A DNA stretch of 64,000 nucleotides from CAVWXT01 sp963759115 (GTDB taxonomy: Bacteria; Planctomycetota; Planctomycetia; Pirellulales; Thermoguttaceae), in contig CAVWXT010000005.1 of NCBI GenBank assembly GCA_963759115.1, positions 1,736,001-1,800,000 of the forward strand, read 5' to 3'. Below the pieces are notes generated by a model. That model was not told the DNA's origin, made no database searches, and saw only the letters and a program-made list of their open reading frames with translations. Positions 1-11,220 of the stretch are shown here, one piece after another. The position numbers were made by a program, and so were the translations under genes. Position 1 is the first letter of the stretch; every line of letters begins with the position of its first letter.

Positions 1-523
1 CGAACTGTTCCGAAAGGGCCAACAGGCTCGCCTGGATCTGACGCAGAGTTGCAGCGCGGGTAGCCCTGATGAGCAAAACCGTGCAAAAGGCAGCCGCCAA
101 CATGACCGCGAGCAACACCAGGATTCCCCCGACGGTTGCAATCAAGATCATATACAGTACGTGGCATTGCGATGCCGCTACCAGTGCGGTCGAGGCCACC
201 GGATTCGTCTCGTAGAGTGGAGGTTGCTCATCCGGCTTGGAGATTTTCGGTGCCAGTTCCAAGATTGCTCGATGCAACCCGTTCATTTCGGGCACGACCT
301 TAATGGAGTACCAATAGACAGATCCACAGAGCCCGATGACCGTTAACAGGAACAATCCGCTCGTCGCCCACGTAAGGATGCGGACTCGCCGCCGATCGCG
401 ACGTAAGACCTCCTTGGCAACTTTCCGCCCCTCGGCTGACGAAGCCGGCATCCGACTGTCGATGGCCAGCAGAGTATCTACAAGTGCCTTTTTCTCCGCC
501 GATGGTTCGTGCTTGGCGTTCAT
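1..523 (-). CDS. Two-TM membrane protein coupled to ECF sigma factor (partial, runs off left edge)
   Basis: The reading frame is open from an ATG at 521-523 to the window edge, giving the first 174 codons. Two hydrophobic segments are visible, at about residues 49-72 and 122-152, after a charged cytoplasmic N-terminus rich in Lys and Arg. Its start overlaps the stop of the upstream sigma factor gene in the tetranucleotide ATGA, which implies translational coupling. A membrane protein directly behind an ECF sigma gene is often its anti-sigma factor, so that role is a reasonable inference. No zinc-finger anti-sigma motif (HxxxCxxC) is visible in the part present, so the regulatory role is unproven. 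Confidence 0.75.
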   Translation of the reverse strand, partial: MNAKHEPSAEKKALVDTLLAIDSRMPASSAEGRKVAKEVLRRDRRRVRILTWATSGLFLLTVIGLCGSVYWYSIKVVPEMNGLHRAILELAPKISKPDEQPPLYETNPVASTALVAASQCHVLYMILIATVGGILVLLAVMLAAAFCTVLLIRATRAATLRQIQASLLALSEQF

Positions 524-1068
524 GTCGATCTCCTGTGTTCGATCGCCTGGCGCAGGGCCGCCTTGGCGTAGTACAGCCGCGACCGGACTGTGCCGATCGG
601 ACAGCCTGTAACCTTGGCGATTTGCTCGTAGGTCATGTCTTCCAAAAACCGCAGCACCAGGACTTCCCGCTGCTCCGGGGCGAGCTGGTCGAGGCTCGCG
701 TGAATTTCCTGGGCGTCTTCCTGGCGGAACTCGTTGTCTTGCGACGGCTCCTCGACGAGATCCGAAACATCCACAAGAAGCTCCGGCGGCCGCACTCGCC
801 ACTGCACCGACGCCTTGTCTCTGGCGATGCGGTAGAGCCACGCCGCCAGTGCGGCCGGATCGGCCAGTCGCGGCAGCGCCCGGAACACGGCCAGCCAGAC
901 CTCTTGGAGCACGTCGTCCGCATGGTCCGCACGCGGCAAAATGCGGCGGAGATAGTATCGCAGCCGTGGATGGTAGCGCGCGACCAGTTCTTCGAACGCA
1001 TCTTCATCGCCGGCCTGACAGCGCAGGACCAGGAGCTGCTCGTGCAGTCGTTCGGCAGCATCGGTCAT
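520..1068 (-). CDS. ECF-type RNA polymerase sigma factor
   Basis: Sigma-70 family protein of about 182 residues, the usual ECF length. Region 2 is seen in the N-terminal half (LVARYHPRLRYYLRR, then DDVLQEVWLAVF, with the W and DxLQExF-like core), and region 4 in the C-terminal half (PEQREVLVLRFLEDMTYEQI followed by GCPIGTVRSRLYYAKAALR, a helix-turn-helix). It should direct RNA polymerase to a small regulon. I prefer the ATG at 1068; a GTG at 1098 in the same frame would add ten residues. The stop overlaps the start of the neighbouring two-TM membrane protein, its probable regulator. The alternative of a stress-type ECF of a different group cannot be resolved without a profile search. Confidence 0.9.
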   Translation of the reverse strand: MTDAAERLHEQLLVLRCQAGDEDAFEELVARYHPRLRYYLRRILPRADHADDVLQEVWLAVFRALPRLADPAALAAWLYRIARDKASVQWRVRPPELLVDVSDLVEEPSQDNEFRQEDAQEIHASLDQLAPEQREVLVLRFLEDMTYEQIAKVTGCPIGTVRSRLYYAKAALRQAIEHRRST

Positions 1069-1164
1069 CGAGCGACCTGAACCTGGAAAACCCGACACTG
1101 CCCGTATATCAGGTTGGCGCCGCGGGCAAGAAGTTCAGGCAATTCCGCGGACACAATGCTTGAT

Positions 1165-2377
1165 TCACTGAACAACAGAAGGAGCCGATTTAAGGCTCCT
1201 GAGCCCTTTTCTCGCTCTTGGCGCTGCACCGGCAGGCCTGATGACGATTTGCCCCTGGTCCGGGACAGCCTCAATGTACGCGCATGACCGACCGGCTTCT
1301 TGGACCAACTCAACGCGTGTCGTGCGTCCCTTCTGCGTGACAGTGAGCGGCGACTCCCACTCCGAACGTGTCAGTATCCTGAGAGTCAGGGGAGCATCGA
1401 ACACGGCGTCATCCATCTTGTCCGTCAGATGGACGACAAGTTCGTCCGCGCGGTCAGCGGCGATCTCCACCGAGACGCTGTCCCGCTCCCGAATGTACTT
1501 GGCAATCTCGGCAACGGTGTCGATCCACAACTCGTCGCGCTTGCCCGCCACATATCTGACATGGTCCTCGAAGGTCTTGAGCGGCGTCGATTCCCAAGCG
1601 TTCCCCACTCCCTGGATGCCGTGATAGGTTCTCAACCTGCCAGCCACCGTTCTTGAGTACCTCATCGACCCAGCCGTTGTATTCGGCCAGCGGCGTGGCT
1701 GTCCGGGCCCCTCCACCGCCCAGAGTGTACAGTTCTGACGATACTCCCTTGGTGCGCGGGCCGGCGCGCTTGGCCGCGATATAGTGTTTCCTGACGATCT
1801 CCAGGGAGGCCTCGTCCACATCAGCGAAGCCCAGGGGAACGCAGAACGTCAGGCATTGGTAGTCCGGCACGTGCTTGCGGATTTCCCTCTCCAAAATGGT
1901 CTTGGACTCGACGATCTCGGACATCTTCTGGGCGTCAGTGCAGTCCTTCAATTTGGGATGCGTCCTGGTGTGTGAGCCCACCTCATGTCCGGCCTTGACC
2001 TGTTCTGCCCACAACTTCCAGTCAGTCCAGTCTCTGACCACCGGGTACCAGGTGACCTTGATCTTGTTTTCGTTAAAGACCTTGGCCATGACGGGCGTGG
2101 GTTCGGCGATGCCGTCGTCAACGCTCAAGGTGTATGCCGCCTTCTTGTTCCCGCGCCACGTGCAGACGGTCACCCTCCCCTGCATTGCCCCCGACCCGGA
2201 CGGGCCCGAAGCTCCGGGCGTGACCGAGGGATCGGCCCGCACTTCCGACAGTCTGTATTCGTGCGCCAGGGCGATCAGAATGCTGATGACGGCAATCACC
2301 GCCAGGACCTCCACCCACGTGAAGCCATGCCGCTCGACACGAGCGCCAGCAGACGCTCGAACCACGGGAACGAACAT
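1165..2377 (-). CDS. Polysaccharide deacetylase with prepilin-like N-terminus (one frameshift near 1635)
   Basis: The N-terminus has a type IV pilin-like segment, GFTWVEVLAVIAVIS, with Gly before Phe and Glu at position +5 of the hydrophobic helix, as in prepilin cleavage sites. It is followed by a NodB-type carbohydrate esterase domain: the metal-binding motif appears as SVDDG and the second motif as GSHTRTHP (H-x3-H). The family removes N- or O-acetyl groups from cell-wall or exopolysaccharide sugars. The frame breaks near 1635 and continues in another frame through a Tyr-His-Gly-Ile segment typical of the family and a C-terminal beta-rich part ending at 1165; removing one T from a GTTG restores it. 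The prepilin-like anchor suggests surface or pseudopilus-associated display, which is inference. Confidence 0.75.
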
Positions 2378-2445
2378 GAGAGACCTCCTCTACGATACGG
2401 GAGATGGAAATAGAGAACCGGCCAGCCAACAATCGGCTTGCCGGG

Positions 2446-2514
2446 GTCGGAACGGGGACGCAGCTAGTTTACAGTCGCCCAATTTTCCAATACTAGCTGC
2501 GTCCCCGTTTCGAC
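2446..2514. repeat. Intergenic inverted repeat with GGGGACGCAGCTAGT core
   Basis: Arms at 2446-2468 and 2492-2514 are complementary over 23 positions with a single mismatch; the inner 18 positions pair perfectly. The spacer is 23 bases. The GGGGAC/GTCCCC pairing resembles the ends of the coding palindromes found elsewhere in this window, but the inner sequence differs. No gene lies between 2378 and 2593. Confidence 0.8.
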
Positions 2515-2593
2515 TCCCCCCCGTTTCGACTCCCTGTTCTTTCTGCCGGGCATCTGCGTTGTTAACGCAAAGCCCGGCCAGGTCCGGGGCCGA

Positions 2594-5329
2594 CTATCCG
2601 GCCCTAGGCCGCTCTAGTAACGCTAACAGGAAGTTCGCATTGAAATCGAGCATCCATTTCTGTTCCTCAAGCACTTCTGGCTCTGTGTCCCACGCCTCGG
2701 CAACCATGCGAAGGGCGGCCGACAGCAGAACCATTCTCTTCGGTTCCAGCTTTGTGGTATGGCACACATCAGCAAGAAGCCCGCAAATGCGGCAATCCTT
2801 GTGCTCGTGTTCCAGGTCCTTTTCGATCTCGTATTGTACGTCGAACTCATTTGCAGAGATCGTGATCAACGGCGTGTTGCACGCCTCCTTCGCGATCATC
2901 TCATGGAGAATCGAGTACGCGGTCTTCGGTCCGATCCCGATACAACACATAACTCGGTGTTCATTCCTCAGCTTAGCGACAACTTCAGCCTCGTGATCGG
3001 TGAACGGTATTGCCCGGTGGCTCAACCGTAGACACCCAAGGGAGACTTGTTTCGAGCAAGACCTCAATACCATAGAGGGTCGCCATTAAGCGTAGAAACA
3101 TCAATCGGGAAGGCAACATTCCGTAGCGTTCCATGTCATCTATTTTGCCAACAATCTCGGTCTTCATGCACTCCCGCAGCGTTACAACCGGCGAGTCGGT
3201 CTCATGGTCATATTTCATTTCGTCGAAGACAAAGTCATGACTGCTGCGATTGCCCAGTGACGCATGGACGGGACCGCTTCGCGCGGCGCTAAGTTCCATG
3301 TCACCGACTTCTAGAACGCCGTAAAGGTCTTCGGAGCGTATCAGATCCACAGCGATCCCCTTTGAACATCGCAGTATCCCAGGTGCCGGTATGCCTCCAC
3401 TGCTAAGAATATGTCGATCATCGGAGACAACCCTTGGCTTCAACCCGGGCCAGTCCATTAGGTCATATTTACCGCCACGCCCAAGGCCCACGAACAAACC
3501 GTAGTGATCGGCCCTAGAAAACCTCCGGTCAGAATCTAGTATCACGCCGCCGCGCCAGGCGTCCACAGTCCAGTTCGCGACGAACTGTTCCATTCGATCA
3601 TCAGCCAAGTGTCTCCACCAGCCAGGCACGATACGAGCCTCTCTCGGGCTACCCTCGTCCGTCCACTTTACCACGAGTGGAACCTCCAACATGGGAGCAC
3701 GAGCTCGCACGACAGCTTCCAGTCGTGATAATTCTTTCACTTTCTCTGGAGCCAACTTGATGCTCACGATGGTGCCCCGATTCCCTGTCGTGGGCTTCTC
3801 AACCAATTCGCCTCGACGGCCAACACCGCGCAACCGCAGCAGGTATGCGCCGCTTGGGCCTTCGGTCTCAACGCGGATATGATCGCCGAGCATGAAGACT
3901 GAGAGGAATCCAATGCCAAATCGACCAATGGGGCTGAAGCCTTTCTCTATGGCGCGCCCGTAATCGCGAAAAAACTCCGCCGAGTGCCAGTAATCAGATG
4001 CGATGCCAATAAGGTGCTTTGTTATAACAGATCGGCTCATGCCGACGCCGTTGTCTCTGACGCTGAGCCACACTTGCTGCTCTTGAGTTGACAGGCCCAC
4101 TTCGATCAATCCCGGTGCACACGGAACCCCATCGGCTTCATTCATTTTTTGGCGCAGTGCGACCGCATCACGAGCATTCTGTAGTAGCTCGCGAACGGGC
4201 GCAAGGGCGTCATTGCCGTAAAGGGCTTTACCCCCGAGAAGATCAACCAGTCGATCCATTGACTCTGGCTGGATACGAATGTCGATTGGGACGATCTGCC
4301 CCCCAAGTTGGACAATTTCCGCGAAGTGAGCGGCTGAATCAACCCCGCGCACGCCGCGAAGTGACAGCCGCCCCTTCGAGGACGGGCGTTCGTCGACGTA
4401 ATCGCGTACGGCTCGTATCTCTGCATCCAGGCCACGTGCTATGTCGTAAATTAGCCACCATGCGTCAACATCATTGATCGGCGCGGTAGAACCGTAAACG
4501 AGCCACTCATCGCTTCTAGATGGGCCAACAATATACCCTTGCGCGTTCCAGTGGATGATGCTCTCCGAACTGACCTCCGAGCGAAGGACGCGATCCAGGT
4601 ACGAAGCTCGTTCGTGGTTTACGTGAGCGTAGTCGATCAACCTCAGAGCACACGCCATGAACGCAAGATCGAGTTGACCGAAAGCGTCCGTTGGCACAAC
4701 GCGCTTACCCAGTTTGGCATGGAGTTCTGCTATGGTCCAATGGTGGCTTGCCGCGACTTCGCCAATGTATGTAGCCCAAGATCGCCGAACTTCAGTGTTA
4801 TCGATCAGGTATGTGCCAATCCCCGGCAGTGGATTCGTAACGAGGTCGACTGCGCATTTTGCGTGCAGATCCCTCACAGCCGCACGAACAGCCAAGAGGT
4901 CCGCACGGGCAGGAAGCAGACCTGGGTCTTGCGCAAGCCGCAATCTCGCAGTTGTGTACTCCGCCTCTCCTTGACCTTAGTCAGCCCCTCGGGCGTCGCG
5001 GCCAGGGCCATCCCCAAATCATGGACGTAGAACGCGCATGCAAGCACAAATGCTTCGGCAACGCTGAACTGGTTGATCTCGTCGTTCAGAAACACGCTTC
5101 CACATACCCGCCAAAGTGCATCCATGTGCTCGATGGAGTGGTCCGTGTAGTCGGGAACTAACTCGGCAACTTTGGCTCCGATCTTGGCCGCCACCTTGCG
5201 GAGGTCAAGAAGGGCGTTCGCAAGCGTTGTGTCGTTGCCGAGCACGCTCCATAGCTGAGTCCGCTCGATGTGCGTGGGGATTTCCATGATCAGTCCACTC
5301 TTGCTTTGTGACAAACGCGGGAGGAACAA
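2594..5329 (-). CDS. HD-domain plus Hsp90-like (GHKL) ATPase, two frameshifts
   Basis: Three overlapping frames (4874-5329, 2985-4943, 2594-3073) join into one protein of about 910 residues. The N-terminal 150 residues contain an HD-type metal site, TDHSIEHMDALW followed by YVHDLGMA. The middle carries a GHKL ATPase of the Hsp90/HtpG kind: the N-box ELLQNARDAV, the G1 motif DNGVGM and the G2 motif GRFGIGFLSVF are all present. The C-terminal 300 residues are not recognised. Breaks lie near 4950 and 3010. HtpG itself lacks an N-terminal HD part, so this is a distinct architecture; such HD and GHKL proteins occur in stress and defence contexts, but no function is shown here. The start at 5329 is taken from the frame; an ATG at 5287 (MEIPTHIERTQL) is equally possible. 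Confidence 0.7.
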
Positions 5330-6038
5330 CGGGGTCGGGAGTCTTTAATTCATGACTCGGGCACCGTGTTGGGACGTCTCGGTTCCGATCTGGCGAAATC
5401 GCGACCTCCCCTACCTGTTGCACCCAACGCCGATTTGCCCGATTCTACCGCGCCGCCCGGAATGGCAACAATATGCCCGCCATTCGGGTGGCACAGTTCT
5501 TGACCTTGAAAACCCCCGGACGAAAACGCATGATGGTCTGGAGCAGAGGGCCACAGAGTCGAGAGGCCGGAGTCGAGGGTCGAGGGTCGAGAGCGGAGAG
5601 AGGGAATGAGGGAGACGAAAAAGGAAATGCAATTGGAAATGACGCGAGTTGTTGACCAAGGAAACGGGGTCGAGATTCCGGGGTCAAGAATCGAGAGCGG
5701 TAGGGGCGGGGCGGAAATATTGGAAATGACACGAGTTGTTGACCAATTCAGCGTGGCGGCGAGTCGAGACTTGAGGGTCGAGAGGCGATGGAAAGCGGAC
5801 GCAATTGCCCATTTTACCTATGCAAGATTCCACCCGAAAGTACGAGTCGACTTACGACGTTGCCGCCCGGCGCAACTCGCATCGCCGCATCGACTTCGCG
5901 CGACCCGCAACACCCAAGTACATGCAACGCATCTCCGTAGTGTTGCATGGTCGCACGGGGAGAGTTCCCGAGATCGGATGCCCTGCCCTGCCTGCAAGTG
6001 AGCAATCACGGCCAAGGCTGCACCAACCCCGTTTCTCA
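5330..6038. other. Non-coding stretch with 7-bp repeats and a direct repeat
   Basis: No supported gene. It contains a run of degenerate 7-bp units of the GTCGAGG type at about 5569-5602 and again near 5762-5785, and a 28-bp direct repeat with one mismatch at 5632-5659 and 5719-5746. The short frames crossing it are low in plausibility and follow the repeats. Confidence 0.6.
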
Positions 6039-7257
6039 TCAGTCGAACCCATTTAGGAGCAACTCGCTCAACGGCGGCAGCTCGGAGACCCGGCCGGCGG
6101 AAAGGGCCAATTCGTACTGCACGAGGGCGTCTTGCAGACACTCGACCACTTCCTGGCAGCGGTTGGCGACGTTGTTGATCTCCCAGCGGTCGGCCGGCTT
6201 GGCAAACAACTCGGGCTCGGCGGCCGCGCGGAGATACCAGGCGGGAGTGCGGATCGCCCGCTGGCTGCCCTCGCCCAGAATGCAGAGCCGATCGCGGAGC
6301 ACGACGGATTGCTGGCGCACCAGCGGCAGCAGGCTGCCCGCGGTGGGCGATGCCGGCGCGGCGTCGACGCCCCACCAATCCAACAGCGTCGCCCAGAGGT
6401 CGGCCGGCTCGACCAGCGACTGGCTTCGCGCGGCGGCGCCGGCGGCATCGGGAAACCGCATCATCCACGGCACGTGGACCAGTTCGCCGAAGAGGGCGCC
6501 GTCGCACGGCCCCACGCGACGATGCTCGCCCAGCGGAAAACCTCGCGCCGAAGTCAGCGTCAACAGGGTTTCCCGACCGGCGGGCAGCCCGTCGAGAAAC
6601 TCCAGGAATGCGCCCAGGCACGTGTCCAACAGCGCCACCTGGCCGGCAGTACGACTGCGTAATGCCCAGCAGTTCGTCGGGGTCGTAGTCGGCCGGGAGC
6701 ATCCGGTCGGGCACGTCGGCCGCGGTGGGCGGCGGCGGATCGCCCTGTTCGCAATAGGCCTGGCGGAACTCCAGCGGGGCGTCCCACGTCGTGCCCAAGC
6801 CGCCCAAGTGACACCACAGCAGGAAAGGGCCCTCTGCCGCCTCCAGCCAGTCGATGATCTGCACGAAGCAGCGGCCAAATGCGTCTGCTCGATCTTGTCG
6901 GCGGTCTGCGGCTGCCAGGGCGGGTCGATCTCGATCAGCTCGTCGAAATCCACCGCCAACGGATGCCGGGCGACTTGTGGCTCGTCGGTCAACAGGGCCG
7001 TCGTCACGCCGGCGTCGCGCAACAGAGCGGCCAGCGACGGCCGCGGCTCCGGCGGCGCCGCCGGACACATCGCGTGCCACCCCTGCCAGTACGAACGATA
7101 CAAACGCTCCAACTGGGGCGAATCGATCAGCGCCTGGTCGAACACAAACGACTGGCTGGCCAGCCGGTCGAGCGAGCGGCGTCTCGATCCACGAGTTTCC
7201 GTACGCGCCCAGGTATCCCGCGTGCAGCCGGTCGACGACCAGGCAGATGGCATTCAT
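6039..7257 (-). CDS. Sulfatase-like hydrolase (alkaline phosphatase superfamily), three frameshifts
   Basis: The true start is the ATG at 7255-7257, giving MNAICLVVDRLHAGYLGAYG, the usual N-terminus of sulfatase-like proteins with the metal-binding Asp in VVDRLH. The coding frame changes three times (near 7175, 6875 and 6655) and ends at 6039 after about 405 residues. Recognisable family parts are ETPLLDRLA-like after the first strand, a central LPADYDP segment, and a C-terminal NNVANR segment that resembles the usual sulfatase ending. The cysteine/serine of the CxPxR activation motif is not visible, so catalytic sulfatase activity is doubtful; a phosphodiesterase or sugar phosphotransferase role is an alternative. 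The gene starts a divergent pair with the O-antigen ligase-like gene. Confidence 0.7.
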
Positions 7258-7476
7258 GCAGCGATTGTAGCGGAGGGGTGGCCTGTCCGGAAGGGTGAGG
7301 CGGTTCGCCGGCACTTGGCCTGAGGCCGTTGCCGCCGCCGGTGGAAGCGAGTCGGCTTGGGCCCCGTGTTGCCAAAACACAACATACTGCCTTTTCGACT
7401 TGCCGAGCGAGGGACGCATCGCCCGACGTCGCCGACCGTGACTTAGGCTTGTTAGTGGAGCCCAAGCGAACTGTTC

Positions 7477-8846
7477 ATGGAAGCCATCGCCGTCATTGCC
7501 GGAATTGTGGTCTTGATCTGGGGGGCGGTTGCTGTTCCTGCGCGGCGGACTGCTGGGCGGCTGTCTGGCCGTGTTGCTGGCCGGCACGTGCTTCAGCGTG
7601 CCGTTCTACAAGATCGAGCTTGGGCCGCTGCCGCTGACGGCCGACCGCGCTGCTGCTGGTGCTGCTTGGTCGGGCAATACGTCGTCTGGCGCCGCTGGGG
7701 CTTGGCCGACCCGAAACCGCTGGGCAAGCCGGAGATCCTCCTGTTGGCGTTCCTGGCGACGCTGGTGGTGAGCACCTTCTCGTCCGATTGGGAGGCATCC
7801 AACTATCAGCCGGTGTCTTGGCTGATCCTCTATTATCTGATGCCCGCGGTCGTGTACTGGATCGCCCGGCAGGCGAAGCTTTCGGAACGGGCGGTGCTGG
7901 CGCTGTTCGGCTGCCTCGCCATCTTCGGCGTCTATCTGGCCGTCACTTCGCTGGCCGAGTATTTCCAGGCGTGGTGGCTGGTGTTTCCCAAGTACATCGC
8001 CACGACGGCCGCGGACGCCAACGCCGAGTTCGTCGGCCGGGGGCGTGGGCCGCTGTTGCACCCGATCGGCAACGGCGTGCTGCTGGCCGTCTGCCTGGGC
8101 AGCGCGCTGATGTGGTGGCCGCGGCTCAACCGCGTGGGCCAATTGCTGTTGGTGCCGATCACGCTCTTGTTCTTGGCCGCCATCTACTGCACTCTGACCC
8201 GCAGCGTGTGGATGGGCGGGATGCTGACGTTGGCGCTGGCCGTCGGGCTGGCCCTGCCGTGGAACTGGCGGTTGCCGCTGTTGGGCGGCGGGCTGCTGGC
8301 CGCCGCGGCTGCGTGGCGCAACGCAGTGGGACAAACTGCTGGCGTTCAAGCGCGACAAGGCCCTGGCGGCCGAGAAGACGGCCGAATCGGTCGAGCTGCG
8401 CCCGATCATGGCCGTGGTCGCCTGGCACATGTTCCTCGATCGGCCGCTGTTCGGCTGCGGCTATTCGCAGTACAAGACCGAGCACCTGAACTATGTTTCC
8501 GACCGCTCGACCGATCTGCCGTTGGAGCGGGCCCGCGACTACATCCCCCACAACGTGGTCTTCTCGCTGTTGACCGAGACGGGGCTGGTCGGGCTGGGGT
8601 TGTTTGTCGCGATGCTGCTCTATTGGGCGCGCGACGCCTGGCGGCTGTGGCGCAACGCCGCCGCTGCCGCTCTGGGCCCGGCAGCAAGGCCTGCTGTTGC
8701 TGGTCGCCCTGGGCGTCTACCTCATCAACGGCATGTTCCACGACGTGTCGGTGGTGCCGATGGCGAACATGACGCTCTTCTTTCTGGCCGGAGTGACGGC
8801 CGGCTTACGGCCGAGCGACCCATCGCCGGTCGTCGTAGTGGGCTAA
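7477..8846 (+). CDS. O-antigen ligase/polymerase-like membrane protein, several frameshifts
   Basis: A multi-spanning protein of about 455 residues is recovered by joining frames at about 7525, 7660, 8325 and 8670. Many hydrophobic helices are seen, for example EILLLAFLATLVVSTFSSDW and LLLVPITLLFLAAIYCTLTR. The TLTRSVWMGG segment and the large hydrophilic loop before the last helices (YSQYKTEHLNY to HNVVFSLLTETGLVGLGLFV) match the Wzy/WaaL O-antigen ligase family, in which this loop holds the catalytic His. The family joins or polymerises surface glycans at the outer face of the inner membrane. Downstream envelope genes fit that role. Substrate cannot be told. Confidence 0.72.
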
Positions 8847-9079
8847 GCGGGTCTCAATGAGTATCGCCATTCATCGCATTCTACCCATTTAGACAGTCGC
8901 TTGCTGTCGCTCCGCGGTGGCCGGAGGCCGGCAACGGCATTCAATGGCAAACTGTGGAAAATTGCCGGAAAAATGTGGAATTCCGTCTGGACGCAGCTTG
9001 TCTAAAGTGGGTAGACTCCCGCCTTCACTGCTTTCCGGATTTGCCATCTTGCCCAGCGAGGTTCAAGGAGGAACGCGCG

Positions 9080-11157
9080 ATGCAGTGCAAATGCCCACAA
9101 AATATCGCTCTGGCCGCGGCGATCTTCGCCGCGCTGGCCGCTGGATTAGCAGCGGCCGACGACACTCGGCAAACAAGCGCAGGGCTCCCGCCCGCGGGAG
9201 AAATACGCGTTGTCGGATCGGACGAGGTTGAAGTAACGGACAAAGATGACAAGGACGTCGTCGAAAGTCCGGCGAAGCCGAAGACCGCCGTTCCCACGCC
9301 TGCAAAACGCAAATCGGACTCCGGCCCCCCGCCCGTCGAAGCCGCGGCAAAGGCCGAGCCCGCCGGCCAGTCCGCGCGTAAGGCGGAGCCGGCCATCGAG
9401 CAACCGAAGGGCGTTGTCGCCAACGAATCGCTCCAGCCGGTGCCCGACTCGCTCGATACGGGGTCGGTGACCGTCGAAGCGGCGAGCTTCAAGGGCATTA
9501 CACCCGGTGCGACAACCAAGGAAGACGTCGAAAAGGCTTGGGGCAAACCCAAGAATTCCTCGCGGCAAGACGACACGCTCGTGCAGCTCTACTCCGTCGA
9601 GCCGTTCAAGATGGTGGAGGTGAACTATGCCGGAAGCAAGGTCTCCTCGATCGTCATTCGCTTTGAGCAAGCCTTCCCGGCCGACGTCGTTGCCAGGCAA
9701 CTCGAACTGGCGGCGATCCGGCCCGTCCCCGTCTCCAATGAATTGGGCGAGATCCTCGGCCAGTCCTATCCCGAGCGCGGCGTGCTGTTTGCGTTCGAGC
9801 CGAGCGACGAGTCGGGCAAGGTCTCGACGAAGGTCCAACAAATCGTCTTGGAGCCGATCACGGCCGAACCGTTCGTGCTCCGCGCCGAGACCACCCTCGA
9901 CGTTCGCTCGGATCTCAGTCTGCGCGACTTGGAACAGGCACTGACGCTGGAGCCCGAAAATGCTCGCGCCCATTGGCTTCGCAGCCGCGCGCTGGCGGCC
10001 GCGGAGCAGCACGAGAAGGCCGCGACGGCCGCCGCCGAAGCGGTCCGCCTGGAACCCGGCAATGCCCAGTTTCGCGTCACCCTCGCTCAGGCCCTTGCCC
10101 AGACGGGTCGTCTGACCGAGGCCCTCGACCATGCCCAGAAGGCCGTCGAGGCGGCTGCGAAGCGGCCACACGTGAAGGCCCGGGCGTTGTGCATTGTCGG
10201 CGACCTGCTGGCCTCCGGCCCGAAGCCCGACTACAAAAAGGCCGTTTCGTTCCATACCCAGGCCATCCAAACCGCCGATCCGCTTTCGACCGATCCGCAC
10301 CCGGCGATCCGTTTGGCGGCGAAGGAAGTGCTCATCGACGCCCACTTCGGCGCCGCCCACGACATCGCCTGGGGCGAATGGAAAGACAAAGACAAGGCAG
10401 TGGCCCGCTGGCTGGAGCGTGCCGTGGCCGTGGCCGACGACATGGTGAAGAACGAGGGCGGCAGCCGGGATTTGCTGTTTCGCGTCCACTCCCGAGCGCT
10501 GGCCGCCTACGTGGGCGTGCGCGGCGGGATCGATCCGGAGCCCTCGGCGAAGGCCCTGATCGCCACGGGCGATGAGCTGATTGCCGCTGCCGGCGATCCG
10601 CTGCGGAAGGCCCAACTCCAGTCGGACTTGGGCACGGCCTCTACGACGCCGTACAGATTTGCCAGATTCGTTCCGACCGCGACAACGCTCAAAAATATGG
10701 CGAGGCGGCCGTCCAATACCTCGCCAAGGCCTGCAAGACCAAGCCGTCGACGGCCTCGACCTTCCTGTTGGGGCGGTTGTATTTCCGCTTGGGCGCCATT
10801 CACTCGATCCAGGATCGCGACCACCGCGCCGCCGTCGGTTGGTTCGACAAGGCCGTTCCGTTGTTGGATCGTCCGGCATCCGAGGACGTGGTCGCCGATC
10901 TGGGCCGCCACGGCGAGGCCTTCATCAGCATGGGCGTGTCGTACTGGGAGGTCGGCCAGCGGCAGAAGGCGGTCGAACTGACCCAGAAGGGCATCAAGTG
11001 GATGGAGCAGGCCGTCAAGCAGGGCACGCTCGACAACTCGGCCCTGGCCATCCCCTACAACAACCTTGCCGCCATGCACCGCCAGCTTGGCTCCACCGAC
11101 CAGGCCGACCGCTTCCAGGAAATGGCCAGCCGGGCGAAGAAGGAAAAGCTCAAGTAG
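9080..11157 (+). CDS. Exported tetratricopeptide-repeat protein (one frameshift near 10638)
   Basis: The start at 9080 has a good ribosome site (AAGGAGG at 9065-9071) and a signal peptide over residues 1-26 (ALAAAIFAALAAGLAAAD). A low-complexity Ala/Pro/Lys stretch to about residue 120 is followed by a segment starting GITPGATTKEDVEKAWGKP, like the SmpA/BamE-type two-strand module. From about residue 280 there are TPR units (ALTLEPENARAHWLRSRAL, AVRLEPGNAQFRVTLAQALA and others) to the C-terminus. One C missing from a CCC run near 10638 would restore the frame to the final 170 residues. TPRs mediate protein contacts; the partner is unknown. Confidence 0.8.
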
Positions 11158-11220
11158 TGGATAATGGTCAGTGGATAGTGGTTAGTGAACAAGCCGTAGC
11201 CTACACTGCTGATGTCCCCC

